From NCBI GenBank assembly GCA_011525265.1, contig WTHV01000190.1, forward strand, positions 1-12,221: a DNA stretch of 12,221 nucleotides. Reading direction: 5' to 3'. The notes below the pieces were generated by a model. It was not told the DNA's origin, ran no database searches, and worked only from the letters and a program-made list of their open reading frames with translations. Position 1 is the first letter of the stretch; each line of letters begins with the position of its first letter. Origin of the DNA: Alphaproteobacteria bacterium (GTDB lineage Bacteria > Pseudomonadota > Alphaproteobacteria > Puniceispirillales > Puniceispirillaceae). This document shows positions 1 to 7,686 of the stretch, piece by piece. Position numbers and translations under genes: made by a program.

Positions 1-932
1 TGATTAACAACATCGCGAAAGCCCATGGTGGTTATTCTGTATTTGCCGGTGTTGGTGAGCGTACACGTGAAGGTAATGATTTGTACCATGAAATGGTTGA
101 ATCAGGCGTTATCAAAACAGATGGCGAAGGCTCAAAGGCCGCGCTTGTTTATGGTCAGATGAATGAGCCTCCAGGTGCACGTGCACGTGTGGCACTAACA
201 GGCCTAACATTGGCGGAATATTTCCGTGATGAAGAAGGCCAAGACGTTCTATTGTTCGTTGATAACATCTTCCGCTTTACACAAGCAGGCTCAGAAGTGT
301 CAGCCCTTCTTGGTCGTATCCCATCAGCTGTGGGTTACCAGCCAACATTGGCAACAGATATGGGTGCCTTGCAAGAGCGTATTACATCAACAAATAAGGG
401 TTCTATCACATCTGTTCAGGCGATTTATGTTCCTGCGGATGACTTGACTGACCCGGCACCTGCGGCATCATTTGCCCACTTGGATGCGACAACAGTTCTA
501 TCACGTCAGATTGCTGAATTGGGTATTTACCCAGCGGTTGACCCGCTTGATTCAACATCACGTATGCTAGACCCACGTATCATTGGTGAAGAGCATTATA
601 ATGTTGCCCGTTCTGTGCAAGAAGTCTTGCAGCAATATAAAGCATTGCAGGACATCATCGCGATTTTGGGTATGGATGAGTTATCAGAAGAAGATAAGTT
701 GGTTGTGGCACGTGCCCGTAAGATCCAGCGCTTCTTGTCTCAGCCATTCCACGTTGCTGAAGTCTTTACAGGCACACCAGGGGTATTGGTCTCATTGGAA
801 GACACAGTCTCAGCCTTTAAAGATATTGTTGCAGGTAAATATGACCATCTGCCAGAAGCTGCTTTCTATATGGTTGGTACCATCCAAGAAGCAGAAGAAA
901 AAGGCAAGAAGATGGCTGCGGAAGCTGCCTAA
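1..932 (+). CDS. atpD: F1F0 ATP synthase subunit beta (AtpD), 5'-truncated by window edge
   Basis: This is the catalytic beta subunit of the F1 sector of ATP synthase, which makes ATP from ADP and phosphate at the cytoplasmic face of the inner membrane. The reading frame is open from base 3 and the usual start lies outside the window, so about 309 C-terminal residues are visible. The P-loop has been cut off. The segment GVGERTREGNDLYHEM, which carries the conserved catalytic Glu, is encoded near bases 50-95. The DELSEED motif that contacts subunit gamma is encoded at 675-695, followed by the conserved KIQRFLSQPF. The protein ends with TAA at 930-932 after a Lys/Glu/Ala-rich tail. The next gene, atpC, starts 32 nt downstream on the same strand, as in the standard atpHAGDC order. 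The TTG at 81 is an internal codon and not a start. Identification is certain; the family is very highly conserved. Confidence 0.98.
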   Translation, partial: INNIAKAHGGYSVFAGVGERTREGNDLYHEMVESGVIKTDGEGSKAALVYGQMNEPPGARARVALTGLTLAEYFRDEEGQDVLLFVDNIFRFTQAGSEVSALLGRIPSAVGYQPTLATDMGALQERITSTNKGSITSVQAIYVPADDLTDPAPAASFAHLDATTVLSRQIAELGIYPAVDPLDSTSRMLDPRIIGEEHYNVARSVQEVLQQYKALQDIIAILGMDELSEEDKLVVARARKIQRFLSQPFHVAEVFTGTPGVLVSLEDTVSAFKDIVAGKYDHLPEAAFYMVGTIQEAEEKGKKMAAEAA

Positions 933-964
933 GGTAAGGCACTTTTCGAAAGGAGCATTTAGCT

Positions 965-1321
965 ATGGCTGAAACAACACAATTTGAACTTGTTACCCCG
1001 GCCCGTGTGATGGTCTCTCAAGAGGCAGAAATGATCACAGTACCAGGTGCGGAAGGTCAATTTGGTGTGCTAGCACGTCATGCCCCTGTCATTGCAAATT
1101 TGCAAATGGGTCGTGTTGACGTCTATGAAAATGGCCAGATTACATCAAGCTTTATGATTGATGGTGGTCTTGCTGATGTGACAGGTGAAAAGCTGGTGAT
1201 TTTGGCTCAGCGTGCTGAAGATTTGAATAAAGTCTCAGCTGAAGAGTTAAAAGAACGTGCCAAGGGCGCATCAGATGCTGATGCTGCTTTCCTAACAGCT
1301 TGTGCAGAAGCCGTAGCCTAG
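965..1321 (+). CDS. atpC: F1F0 ATP synthase subunit epsilon (AtpC)
   Basis: Epsilon is part of the central stalk of F1. It couples gamma rotation to the c-ring, and in many bacteria it inhibits ATP hydrolysis through its C-terminal helices. The start is ATG at 965, with an AGGAG Shine-Dalgarno at 951-955 and a spacing of 9 nt. Residues 1 to about 85 give the N-terminal beta-sandwich, with the typical segments FELVTPARVM, VPGAEGQFGVLARHAP and FMIDGGLADV. A short helical region of about 33 residues follows, rich in Glu, Lys and Ala. At 118 aa the protein is about 20 residues shorter than the E. coli protein, and the missing part falls in the C-terminal helical domain. It is the last gene of the atp operon and is followed after 17 nt by a strong hairpin. 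Identity is clear; whether it still inhibits ATP hydrolysis cannot be told from sequence. Confidence 0.96.
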   Translation: MAETTQFELVTPARVMVSQEAEMITVPGAEGQFGVLARHAPVIANLQMGRVDVYENGQITSSFMIDGGLADVTGEKLVILAQRAEDLNKVSAEELKERAKGASDADAAFLTACAEAVA

Positions 1322-1338
1322 CGCGCTAGAAACAAAAA

Positions 1339-1387
1339 GCATAAAAAAAACCGCCCCTTAAACGCTAAGGTGGTGGTTTTTTTATGC
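1339..1387. terminator. Bidirectional intrinsic terminator between convergent atpC and rppH
   Basis: A long imperfect inverted repeat lies between the atpC stop (1321) and the rppH stop (1404). The arms run GCAT, an A-tract, then CCGCCCCTTA on the left, and TAAGGTGGTGG, a T-tract, then ATGC on the right, around a 5-nt loop (AACGC). One T is bulged and one G-T pair is needed. The A-tract on one side and the T-tract on the other give a U-run after the stem in both directions, so it should end both the atp operon and the opposing rppH transcript. Confidence 0.88.
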
Positions 1388-1403
1388 GCAGATATCTTTG
1401 GCC

Positions 1404-1877
1404 CTAGCCAAGATGCTCCTTAAAGGATTCCATAAGGGCGCGATAGACATTTTGTTTGAACGGTACCGCAAGAGAGACTAAATCTTCTGGTGCCATCCAT
1501 TGCCATGCTTCAAATTCTGGAATTTCAGTTGCGATATTAATATCGGCATCTACGCCCTTATAGCGCAAAAGCATCCATTTTTGCGTTTGCCCCTTATAGG
1601 CCCCATTCCATAATTTATTGGCAAGGCTCTCAGGTATGTCATAATCAAGCCATTCAGGGTGCTGGGCAATCAGTTCAGCTTTATCTGTGCCGATTTCCTC
1701 TGCCATCTCTCTAAAGCAGGCTGTCACCGCATCCTCGCCCTCATCAATACCACCTTGTGGCATTTGCCATGCCTCTGCACGGTTATCAATACGCTTGCCT
1801 GCAAAGATCATGCCCTCATCATTGACAAGGCATATCCCAACACATGGGCGGTAGGGGCGTTCATTATAATCTTTCAT
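1404..1877 (-). CDS. rppH: RNA pyrophosphohydrolase RppH (Nudix hydrolase)
   Basis: This is a Nudix hydrolase of the RppH/NudH (IalA) type. The family removes pyrophosphate from the 5' end of primary transcripts, exposing a monophosphate that stimulates RNase E decay; it acts in the cytoplasm. The protein is 157 aa, the usual length. YRPCVGICLVND near the N-terminus and WQMPQGG at about 37-43 are typical of RppH. The Nudix box spans about residues 42-64: Gly42, Glu48, Arg56-Glu57, Glu60-Glu61 and Gly63 all fit GX5EX7REUXEEXGU. Thr64 takes the last, usually hydrophobic, position. The ATG at 1877 has a GGGG-type Shine-Dalgarno upstream. The gene starts 19 nt after the ctpA stop and is the last of the rsfS-to-rppH run, ending against the shared terminator with atpC. 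A diadenosine polyphosphate hydrolase activity is the main alternative, and the two overlap in this family. Confidence 0.92.
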   Translation of the reverse strand: MKDYNERPYRPCVGICLVNDEGMIFAGKRIDNRAEAWQMPQGGIDEGEDAVTACFREMAEEIGTDKAELIAQHPEWLDYDIPESLANKLWNGAYKGQTQKWMLLRYKGVDADINIATEIPEFEAWQWMAPEDLVSLAVPFKQNVYRALMESFKEHLG

Positions 1878-1896
1878 GGATAAGCGACCCCTTGTC

Positions 1897-3201
1897 TTAA
1901 TTTGTGTTTAGCGAGCCAAATACACTCAAGCCTTGCAGCAAATCGATAGCTCTGGCCAATTGGAAGTCGATCTTTGTGATGTCAACCTCATCTTCTTTGG
2001 CACTCTCATCATCTTTTGCCTCTTCAGCATTTGAATCAAGCGCACCATCAAGGTCTTCTTCGCGATAACGCCCACCATCCAATGTCTCGATGCGAGCCAA
2101 TTCAACCTCAATATCAGGGCTGATACCCTTTGCTTGGATAGATACACCAGATGGCGTGTAATAGCGCGCTGTGGTGAGGCGAATCGCACCATGTCCCGGC
2201 ATTGGAATAATAGATTGCACAGAGCCTTTCCCAAATGAGCGCGTGCCCATCAAAATAGCTCTTTTATGGTCTTTTAGCGCGCCTGCGACAATTTCAGAGG
2301 CAGAAGCAGAACCTGAATTAATCAAAACAATAAGAGGCATTCCGCGCGCAATATCGCCAGGACGCGCATAGGCGTGCTGTGTCTGGCTGTCTTCGCGCCC
2401 TCTTGTTGAGACGATTTCACCCCCCTCAAGGAAGGCATCTGAGACAGAGATAGCCTCGCTTAACAAGCCACCTGGATTATTGCGCAAATCAAGAATAAAA
2501 CCCTTTAAATCAGCGCCTTGTTCTTTGCTGATTGTGTCAATCGCGTTCATCAAGCCAGGTGTTGTCTGCTCAGAGAATGTGGTGATACGGATATAGCCGA
2601 CATTGTCATAGACTTCATGGCGCACCGAACGGATTTTAATTTCATCCCTGATAATGACGACATCAAAGGGCTCATCTTGACCGCGTTGAACTGTGATTGT
2701 CACCTCAGAGCCAATCGGCCCACGCAATACATCAACAGCATCAGACAATGTCTTGCCAAGCACCGAGTCGCCATCAATCGCAATAATGAAATCTTCAGGC
2801 TGAATCCCAGCTTCTGAGGCAGGTGTGTCGTCAATTGGTGAGACAACTTTCACAAAGCCTTTTTCCATGGTGACTTCGATACCAAGACCGCCAAAACGGC
2901 CTCTTGTTTGTACCTGCATGGCTTCAAAATTATCATCTGGCAAATAGCCGGAATGGGGATCAAGAGCTGTTAGCATACCATTAATGGCCGCTTCAATGAT
3001 CTCTTTATCTGATTTTTCCTCGACATATTCATTGCGCACGCGCTCAAATACATCACCAAAAAGTGATAATTGGCGATAGGCTTCTTCATTATCTTGTGCG
3101 CTTGCTTTTTGAGGTGTTGGCAACACAAAGCCAATAATACTAGCAATGGCGATGACCATTAAAGAGCGTAAAAATAATTGTGTTGTCATTGTCAGCCGCA
3201 C
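1897..3201 (-). CDS. ctpA: S41 family C-terminal processing protease (CtpA)
   Basis: This is a periplasmic serine protease of family S41 that cleaves proteins from their C-terminal side and, in several bacteria, controls peptidoglycan hydrolases. Residues 1-35 form a Sec signal peptide: a hydrophobic run at about 9-27 and an ASA-Q cleavage site after Ala35. A PDZ domain spans about 100-190 (GRFGGLGIEV to VVIIRDE). The catalytic core follows with LDLRNNPGG at about 237-245. Ser300 in the SASASE motif, Lys325 in FGKG and Gln329 have the same 25- and 4-residue spacings as the Ser-Lys-Gln site of E. coli Prc. An acidic linker of about 30 residues precedes the C-terminal helix. The 434-aa length is normal. 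The start used is GTG at 3201, with GGGGA 7 nt upstream; an in-frame ATG at 3189 is the alternative and also leaves a full signal peptide. The 82 nt between this gene and gpmI hold no visible gene or terminator. Confidence 0.94.
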   Translation of the reverse strand: MRLTMTTQLFLRSLMVIAIASIIGFVLPTPQKASAQDNEEAYRQLSLFGDVFERVRNEYVEEKSDKEIIEAAINGMLTALDPHSGYLPDDNFEAMQVQTRGRFGGLGIEVTMEKGFVKVVSPIDDTPASEAGIQPEDFIIAIDGDSVLGKTLSDAVDVLRGPIGSEVTITVQRGQDEPFDVVIIRDEIKIRSVRHEVYDNVGYIRITTFSEQTTPGLMNAIDTISKEQGADLKGFILDLRNNPGGLLSEAISVSDAFLEGGEIVSTRGREDSQTQHAYARPGDIARGMPLIVLINSGSASASEIVAGALKDHKRAILMGTRSFGKGSVQSIIPMPGHGAIRLTTARYYTPSGVSIQAKGISPDIEVELARIETLDGGRYREEDLDGALDSNAEEAKDDESAKEDEVDITKIDFQLARAIDLLQGLSVFGSLNTN

Positions 3202-3283
3202 GATTTTATCCCCGTAAACGAAGTCTTGAATGTGTCTTTTCTTCTGTCACTATCATGCATTGCAAGACCAAAAGGTGCAAGCA

Positions 3284-4801
3284 TTAGCTCAGCAAGCTTT
3301 TACCTGTCATAACATCTGGCTGTCTTACGTCTAATAGCTGTAATAAGGTCGGCGCCAAATCAGCCAAACATCCATGTTGTAACTTAGCTTTATCAGGCCC
3401 GCCGACAAGGATCACAGGCACAAGATTTGTTGTATGTGCGGTATGCGCACTTTGTGCTGCCTCATCCCATAGCACCTCGCAATTGCCATGATCAGCTGTG
3501 ACAATCATGGCACCATTTTTGGCTTCCACCGCCTCAACAAGTGCGCCAACACAGCTATCCACCGTCTCACAAGCCTGACGTGCTGCCTTAACGTCACCTG
3601 TATGGCCAACCATATCAGGGTTGGCAAAATTGATAATTAAAAGCTCATGCTCATCATTTGCCACTGATGCCAAAGCCCGCTCAAGAACGCCTTCTGCACT
3701 CATCATGGGTGCCAAATCATAAGTGGCAACTTTTGGAGAGGGAATGACTGTGCGATCTTCTGCATGAAATTGGGCCTCCTCACCGCCATTGAAGAAATAG
3801 GTTACATGAGGATATTTTTCTGTCTCAGCAAGGCGTAATTGGCGCAAGCCAGCTTGTGCGACTGTCTCGCCAAGGCCTTGCGATAAATCTTGTGCGCCAA
3901 ATAGATAAGGCAGATCTGGCCCGTTTGAGAAAACAGGCGTCATGGTTGCGATTGGTAAATTCTGTGGCACATCATCGGCAGATGCGCCAATTTCAGATGG
4001 GTTGAAAAAAGCGGAGAGGATTTGTCGTGCCCTATCAACACGGAAATTCAGCATGAAGATACCGTCACCCTCAGATAGGCCTTCATAGCCTGCTATCGTG
4101 GTGGCATGGATGAATTCATCTTTCTCACCACGCTCATAGGCCTGTGTGACCGCCTCTTGATAGCTAGAGGCGCTATAGGGTGCTGTGGCGGTTGTGATGG
4201 CATCAAAGGCGGCTTTTGTGCGCTCTTGGCGGTTATCTCTATCCATCGCGAAATAACGCCCAATCACTGTGCCAAATCGTACAGATGACGTCAGCTGTGC
4301 GGCAAATATCTCATATTGTGATTGCGCTACTTGGGGCAGGGTATCTCTGCCATCAGTAAAAGCGTGCAGGATAACATCAATGCCATGAGCGGCAAAAATA
4401 TCTGCAAGAGCCGCACAATGGGCGCTATGGGCATGAACCCCGCCATCTGAGAAGAGACCCAATAGATGGGCTTTGCCACCTGTTTGCTTCAGCTGCATAA
4501 TAAAGTTTTGTAGTGCTGGAATATCTTTCAGGCTGTCATCAGCGATTGCATTATGAATACGGGGTAAATCTTGTAAGACACACCGCCCGGCACCAATATT
4601 CATATGACCGACTTCTGAATTGCCTGGCTGTCCTTCTGGCAATCCTACAGCAGGGCCTGAGGCTTCAAGAGTGGCATTTGGATAGCGGCTCATAAGCCTA
4701 TCAAAGACTGGCGTGTGAGATGACGAAACAGCATTTGTCTCTGCCGCAGGGGCAAGGCCCCACCCATCCATAATGCATAGAATAACAGGAGAAATTGTCA
4801 T
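3284..4801 (-). CDS. gpmI: 2,3-bisphosphoglycerate-independent phosphoglycerate mutase
   Basis: This enzyme interconverts 3-phosphoglycerate and 2-phosphoglycerate in glycolysis and gluconeogenesis, through a phosphoserine intermediate and two Mn ions, in the cytoplasm. The 505-aa length is typical. All expected active-site residues are visible: Asp12 in MDGWG, phospho-acceptor Ser62 in GNSEVGHMNIGAGR, His123, the TDGRDT loop (149-154), GRYFAMDRD (181-189), NFRVDR (252-257), Lys329, Asp396 and His400 in NPDMVGHTGD, Asp437-His438 in ADHGN, and His456 in HTAHTT. The order is the alkaline-phosphatase-like phosphatase half, an inserted transferase half (about 80-300), then the rest of the phosphatase half. 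The start is ATG at 4801, with only a weak GGA-type site upstream. It begins 12 nt after the rlmH stop, suggesting co-transcription. No cofactor-dependent mutase (gpmA) is seen in the window. Confidence 0.97.
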   Translation of the reverse strand: MTISPVILCIMDGWGLAPAAETNAVSSSHTPVFDRLMSRYPNATLEASGPAVGLPEGQPGNSEVGHMNIGAGRCVLQDLPRIHNAIADDSLKDIPALQNFIMQLKQTGGKAHLLGLFSDGGVHAHSAHCAALADIFAAHGIDVILHAFTDGRDTLPQVAQSQYEIFAAQLTSSVRFGTVIGRYFAMDRDNRQERTKAAFDAITTATAPYSASSYQEAVTQAYERGEKDEFIHATTIAGYEGLSEGDGIFMLNFRVDRARQILSAFFNPSEIGASADDVPQNLPIATMTPVFSNGPDLPYLFGAQDLSQGLGETVAQAGLRQLRLAETEKYPHVTYFFNGGEEAQFHAEDRTVIPSPKVATYDLAPMMSAEGVLERALASVANDEHELLIINFANPDMVGHTGDVKAARQACETVDSCVGALVEAVEAKNGAMIVTADHGNCEVLWDEAAQSAHTAHTTNLVPVILVGGPDKAKLQHGCLADLAPTLLQLLDVRQPDVMTGKSLLS

Positions 4802-4813
4802 GGGTTATCCGAT

Positions 4814-5281
4814 TTATAATTTGTGATAAGGATGGTTAGCGATAATCGTCTCAGCCCGATAAAGCTGTTCTGCTAGCATAGCGCGAAATAGCATATGAGG
4901 CCAAGTTGCCGCGCCAAATTGTAACGCATCATCAGCGCTATCGAGCAAATGCTGACTGTGACCATCTGCCCCGCCAATAGCAAAATAAGCAGCGCCAATA
5001 CCACCATCACGCCATGTGCTGATCATCTTTGCTAAGTCAGGAGATGAGATATTGCGGCCATGCGGGTCAAGGGCAATCAACTTGGCTGATTTCGGCTTTT
5101 TGCTGTGATAAAGAGCAAGCAATTTATCGCTCTCATCTTTTGCACGGGCCTGACCATAAGGTAGGCGAGATTCTGCCTCATAAAGCTGAGAGCCTTTTGG
5201 CAGGCGTGCCATATAATCAGCGGTTATACTGGCTTCTGCGCTTTTTTTTGCGCGACCAATCGCAAGAATGTGAAGATGCAT
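4814..5281 (-). CDS. rlmH: 23S rRNA (pseudouridine1915-N3)-methyltransferase RlmH
   Basis: RlmH is a SPOUT-family methyltransferase that uses S-adenosylmethionine to methylate N3 of pseudouridine 1915 in helix 69 of 23S rRNA, on assembled 70S ribosomes. I chose ATG at 5281 over a TTG 15 nt upstream. It gives MHLHILAIGR at the N-terminus and 155 aa, the same length as the E. coli protein, and an AAGG site sits 7 nt in front of it. The SAM-binding knot shows as LIALDPHG (68-75), IGGADG (102-107) and the C-terminal segment ending RAETIIANHPYHKL, which closely matches the family signature. It lies 31 nt after rsfS and 12 nt before gpmI, so three ribosome- and glycolysis-related genes are likely read on one message. 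Confidence 0.96.
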   Translation of the reverse strand: MHLHILAIGRAKKSAEASITADYMARLPKGSQLYEAESRLPYGQARAKDESDKLLALYHSKKPKSAKLIALDPHGRNISSPDLAKMISTWRDGGIGAAYFAIGGADGHSQHLLDSADDALQFGAATWPHMLFRAMLAEQLYRAETIIANHPYHKL

Positions 5282-5312
5282 GACAGTGCCTTGCAACTGG
5301 TTTTAACGTGTT

Positions 5313-5699
5313 TTAGCCGTCAGCGCCTACTGTTAGGACCTCATCTGCGGCATCTTGTGTCCACATTTTTTCAAGGCCATAAAAGTCACGTACTTCAGGG
5401 CGGAACAAATGCACGACAACATCGAGCGCATCAATCACAATCCAGTCGCCTTGCCCCTTGCCCTCACGGCCAAAGATTTGCGCGCCAGCTTTTTTGAGCT
5501 TTTCTTCTAGATGATCGCACATTGCTGAGATTTGGCGCCCTGAGGAGCCGCTCGCAATAACAAGATAATCTGCGATTGATGATTTTCCCTCAAGCGGGAT
5601 TTGTGTAATATCCAGGCCTTTATCGTCATCTAGTGACTGCAGCACGAGATCTCTGATCTCAACGGCGCTGGGCTGCGTTTTTTGCGTGCTAATTGTCAT
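5313..5699 (-). CDS. rsfS: Ribosomal silencing factor RsfS (Iojap family)
   Basis: RsfS binds ribosomal protein uL14 on the 50S subunit and blocks joining with 30S, lowering translation when nutrients are scarce. The 128-aa protein carries the family core: GKSSIADYLVIASG (38-51), SSGRQISAM (52-60), GDWIVIDALDVVVHLF (84-99) and FYGLEKMW (106-113). About 10 N-terminal and 15 C-terminal residues extend beyond the E. coli length, which is common in Alphaproteobacteria. The start is unusual. ATG at 5699 is preceded by a perfect AGGAG (5701-5705) separated by only one base, which is too close for a normal Shine-Dalgarno. The in-frame ATT two codons further on would have a 7-nt spacing. I keep ATG as the call. 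The gene lies 31 nt upstream of rlmH, and 89 nt separate it from the nadD stop, with a possible promoter in between. Confidence 0.93.
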   Translation of the reverse strand: MTISTQKTQPSAVEIRDLVLQSLDDDKGLDITQIPLEGKSSIADYLVIASGSSGRQISAMCDHLEEKLKKAGAQIFGREGKGQGDWIVIDALDVVVHLFRPEVRDFYGLEKMWTQDAADEVLTVGADG

Positions 5700-5726
5700 T
5701 CTCCTATTGTTGGTATGAGGCTTAGC

Positions 5727-5732
5727 ATTATA
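5727..5732 (-). promoter_or_regulatory. rsfS: Possible -10 element for the rsfS-rlmH-gpmI-ctpA-rppH run
   Basis: On the reverse strand these bases read TATAAT, a perfect sigma-70 -10 hexamer, in the 89-nt gap between nadD and rsfS. Transcription would begin around 5720, giving a leader of only about 20 nt before the rsfS ATG. No good TTGACA-like hexamer is present at 16-18 nt spacing (GCCATT at 17 nt), so this is a partial match only. Confidence 0.35.
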
Positions 5733-5788
5733 CCCATCTTGTACCTAAAAATGGCTGTTTTGGCAATCCCACTTCGATGAGGTGCTAT

Positions 5789-6382
5789 CTATGGCCGATT
5801 TTGCCAAAAGCCTTGCTGGCGAAGTGCTGTAGCAGAGCTGTTATGGTTAAAAGCTGAGATAAGCTGCAAAGTGGCCGGTTGAAAATAGTGCCGCCCCTTG
5901 CTGCCAAGGGCAGGGTAGAAGCTTGCCTTGCGCCGAAACACCATAAAGGGCACTAAGCGTGCCATATCTTTGGCACGGTACCATTGCGGAAATTGAATAA
6001 GATTATCAGTGCCCATCAGCCATGTAAAACGGCTCAAAGGCGCTCTTTTGCGTAATTGCATCATGGTATCATAGCTGTAATGGTGCTTTTGTTGGCTCTC
6101 AAGATCAAATACACGCAACCATGGTAAATCTTGTGCAAGGGTGCGCGCATAAGCAAGACGTTCCTGAAATTCAGCCATATCTTTATCAGATTTCAGCGGG
6201 TTTTGCGGGCTTACCAACCACCAGATTTGATCAAATTTGCCATGCTGCATAGCGGCTTTTGAAAGAGCGATATGCCCTTCATGGGCTGGATTAAACGAGC
6301 CACCAAGTACACCAATAGTGCGCTTGAAACGATAGCTGAAAACAGCTGGCAGATGATGTTTATAAAGGCCGCGTTTGGCCAT
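5789..6382 (-). CDS. nadD: Nicotinate-nucleotide adenylyltransferase NadD
   Basis: NadD transfers AMP from ATP to nicotinate mononucleotide, making deamido-NAD in the NAD biosynthesis pathway in the cytoplasm. The 197-aa protein shows the nucleotidyltransferase signature GSFNPAHEGH at 28-37, SPQNPLK at 58-64, GTDN at 124-127, and the second phosphate-binding motif SSATALR at 182-188, close to the C-terminus. About 25 residues precede the first beta-strand; such N-terminal extensions are common in alphaproteobacterial NadD. The ATG at 6382 lies inside the end of proA, with 23 nt of overlap in a different frame. No other in-frame start is seen before the GSFNP motif, so translation is probably coupled to proA. 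The gene order obgE-proB-proA-nadD-rsfS-rlmH is conserved in related bacteria. Confidence 0.95.
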   Translation of the reverse strand: MAKRGLYKHHLPAVFSYRFKRTIGVLGGSFNPAHEGHIALSKAAMQHGKFDQIWWLVSPQNPLKSDKDMAEFQERLAYARTLAQDLPWLRVFDLESQQKHHYSYDTMMQLRKRAPLSRFTWLMGTDNLIQFPQWYRAKDMARLVPFMVFRRKASFYPALGSKGRHYFQPATLQLISAFNHNSSATALRQQGFWQNRP

Positions 6383-7634
6383 TGCCTGTTACCACATATT
6401 TAAAGCTTGTTAATTGTGCTGCACCAACAGGGCCTCTTGCATGAAGCTTGCCTGTGGCAATGCCTATTTCTGCGCCCATACCAAATTCGCCCCCATCGGC
6501 AAATTGTGTTGAGGCATTACTCATGATGATGGCAGAATCAATCTCATTCATAAATGTTGCAATGGCATCTGCGTCTGATGTGATAATTGATTCGGTATGA
6601 CCAGAGCTATAGCGTTTAATATGCGCAATTGCCTCATCGGTATCTTTCACAATTTTCACAGATAAAATCGCATCAAGATATTCTGTCGACCAGTCTTGTT
6701 CTTTTGCAGGGGTAAGGCCATCAACCATGCCCATTGCCTTCTCACAGCCTCTCACCTCGCAACCAGCTTGTTGTAAAGCGCCTACAATATCACCAAGCAT
6801 ATCAGGGGCGATTGCCTCATCAATCAGCATGGTTTCGGTGGCACCGCAAATACCCGTGCGACGCATTTTGGCATTCACAATAATATCAATCGCCATCGCC
6901 TTATCAGCCCCTTGTGCGATATAGCTATGGCAGATCCCTTCAAGGTGGGCAAAAACAGGCACACGTGCTTCGGCTTGAATACGCTCAACAAGCGATTTGC
7001 CACCGCGCGGGACGATCACATCAATTTTGCCAACTGCCGTCAGCATATGGCCAACAGCGCCTCTATCGGTTGTGCCAACAAGCTGAACCCCATCTTCAGG
7101 CAGACCTGCCTTGCCTAGCCCATCACGCATAGCCGCACCAAGCAAAGCAGAGCTGTGCGCCGAATCACTGCCGCCACGCAAGATGGCCGCATTACCAGAT
7201 TTAATACAAAGCCCGCCAGCATCGACTGTCACATTAGGGCGTGATTCATAAATAATGCCAATGACGCCAAGCGCGGTTGATTTTCGTTGAATATGTAAGC
7301 CGCTTGGCACATCCCATTCTGCCAATGTCGCCCCGAGAGGGTCAGGCAAAGCCGCAATGGCTTCAAGGCCAGATGCCATCGCATCAAGGCGTGTCTCATC
7401 TAGTCTGAGCCTGTCAATCATCGCATGAGACAAGCCGCGCTCTTCTCCTGCGGCAATATCCTTGGCATTTGCGGCTAGAATCAGATCACAGCGTTCACGA
7501 ATGAAGCTAGCCGCATGACGTAAGGCCTCGTCACGGGCGCGCGCTGATGCGGTGCCAAGCTGTGTCATTGCCGCTTGGGCGTTGGTGGCAAGCGTGTCGA
7601 TATGGACTTTTAAATCAGAAGCGTGTGATGTCAT
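6360..7634 (-). CDS. proA: Glutamate-5-semialdehyde dehydrogenase (gamma-glutamyl phosphate reductase) ProA
   Basis: ProA carries out the second step of proline synthesis: NADPH-dependent reduction of gamma-glutamyl phosphate to glutamate-5-semialdehyde. The 424-aa protein is of normal length and belongs to the aldehyde dehydrogenase superfamily. Visible landmarks are YESRPNVTVDAGGLCIKSGNA (129-149), the VPRGGKSLV segment (208-216), the catalytic Cys263 in MRRTGICGATE, and the C-terminal ARGPVGAAQLTSFKYVVTGNG. The start is ATG at 7634, and 52 nt with no hairpin separate it from the proB stop. Its 3' end overlaps the nadD start by 23 nt. Glutamyl phosphate made by ProB is unstable, and having the two genes side by side fits their joint action. 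Confidence 0.97.
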   Translation of the reverse strand: MTSHASDLKVHIDTLATNAQAAMTQLGTASARARDEALRHAASFIRERCDLILAANAKDIAAGEERGLSHAMIDRLRLDETRLDAMASGLEAIAALPDPLGATLAEWDVPSGLHIQRKSTALGVIGIIYESRPNVTVDAGGLCIKSGNAAILRGGSDSAHSSALLGAAMRDGLGKAGLPEDGVQLVGTTDRGAVGHMLTAVGKIDVIVPRGGKSLVERIQAEARVPVFAHLEGICHSYIAQGADKAMAIDIIVNAKMRRTGICGATETMLIDEAIAPDMLGDIVGALQQAGCEVRGCEKAMGMVDGLTPAKEQDWSTEYLDAILSVKIVKDTDEAIAHIKRYSSGHTESIITSDADAIATFMNEIDSAIIMSNASTQFADGGEFGMGAEIGIATGKLHARGPVGAAQLTSFKYVVTGNGQTRPL

Positions 7635-7686
7635 TGCGTCTTATCTCTCGAAAAAATAAATAGCTGAGCATAAGGGGTGGATAGCT

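Noticed and set aside
280..283. Possible frameshift in atpD from overlapping plus-strand ORFs at 226-447 and 583-972
   Set aside because: The main frame is continuous and matches AtpD throughout; the other frames are shadows.
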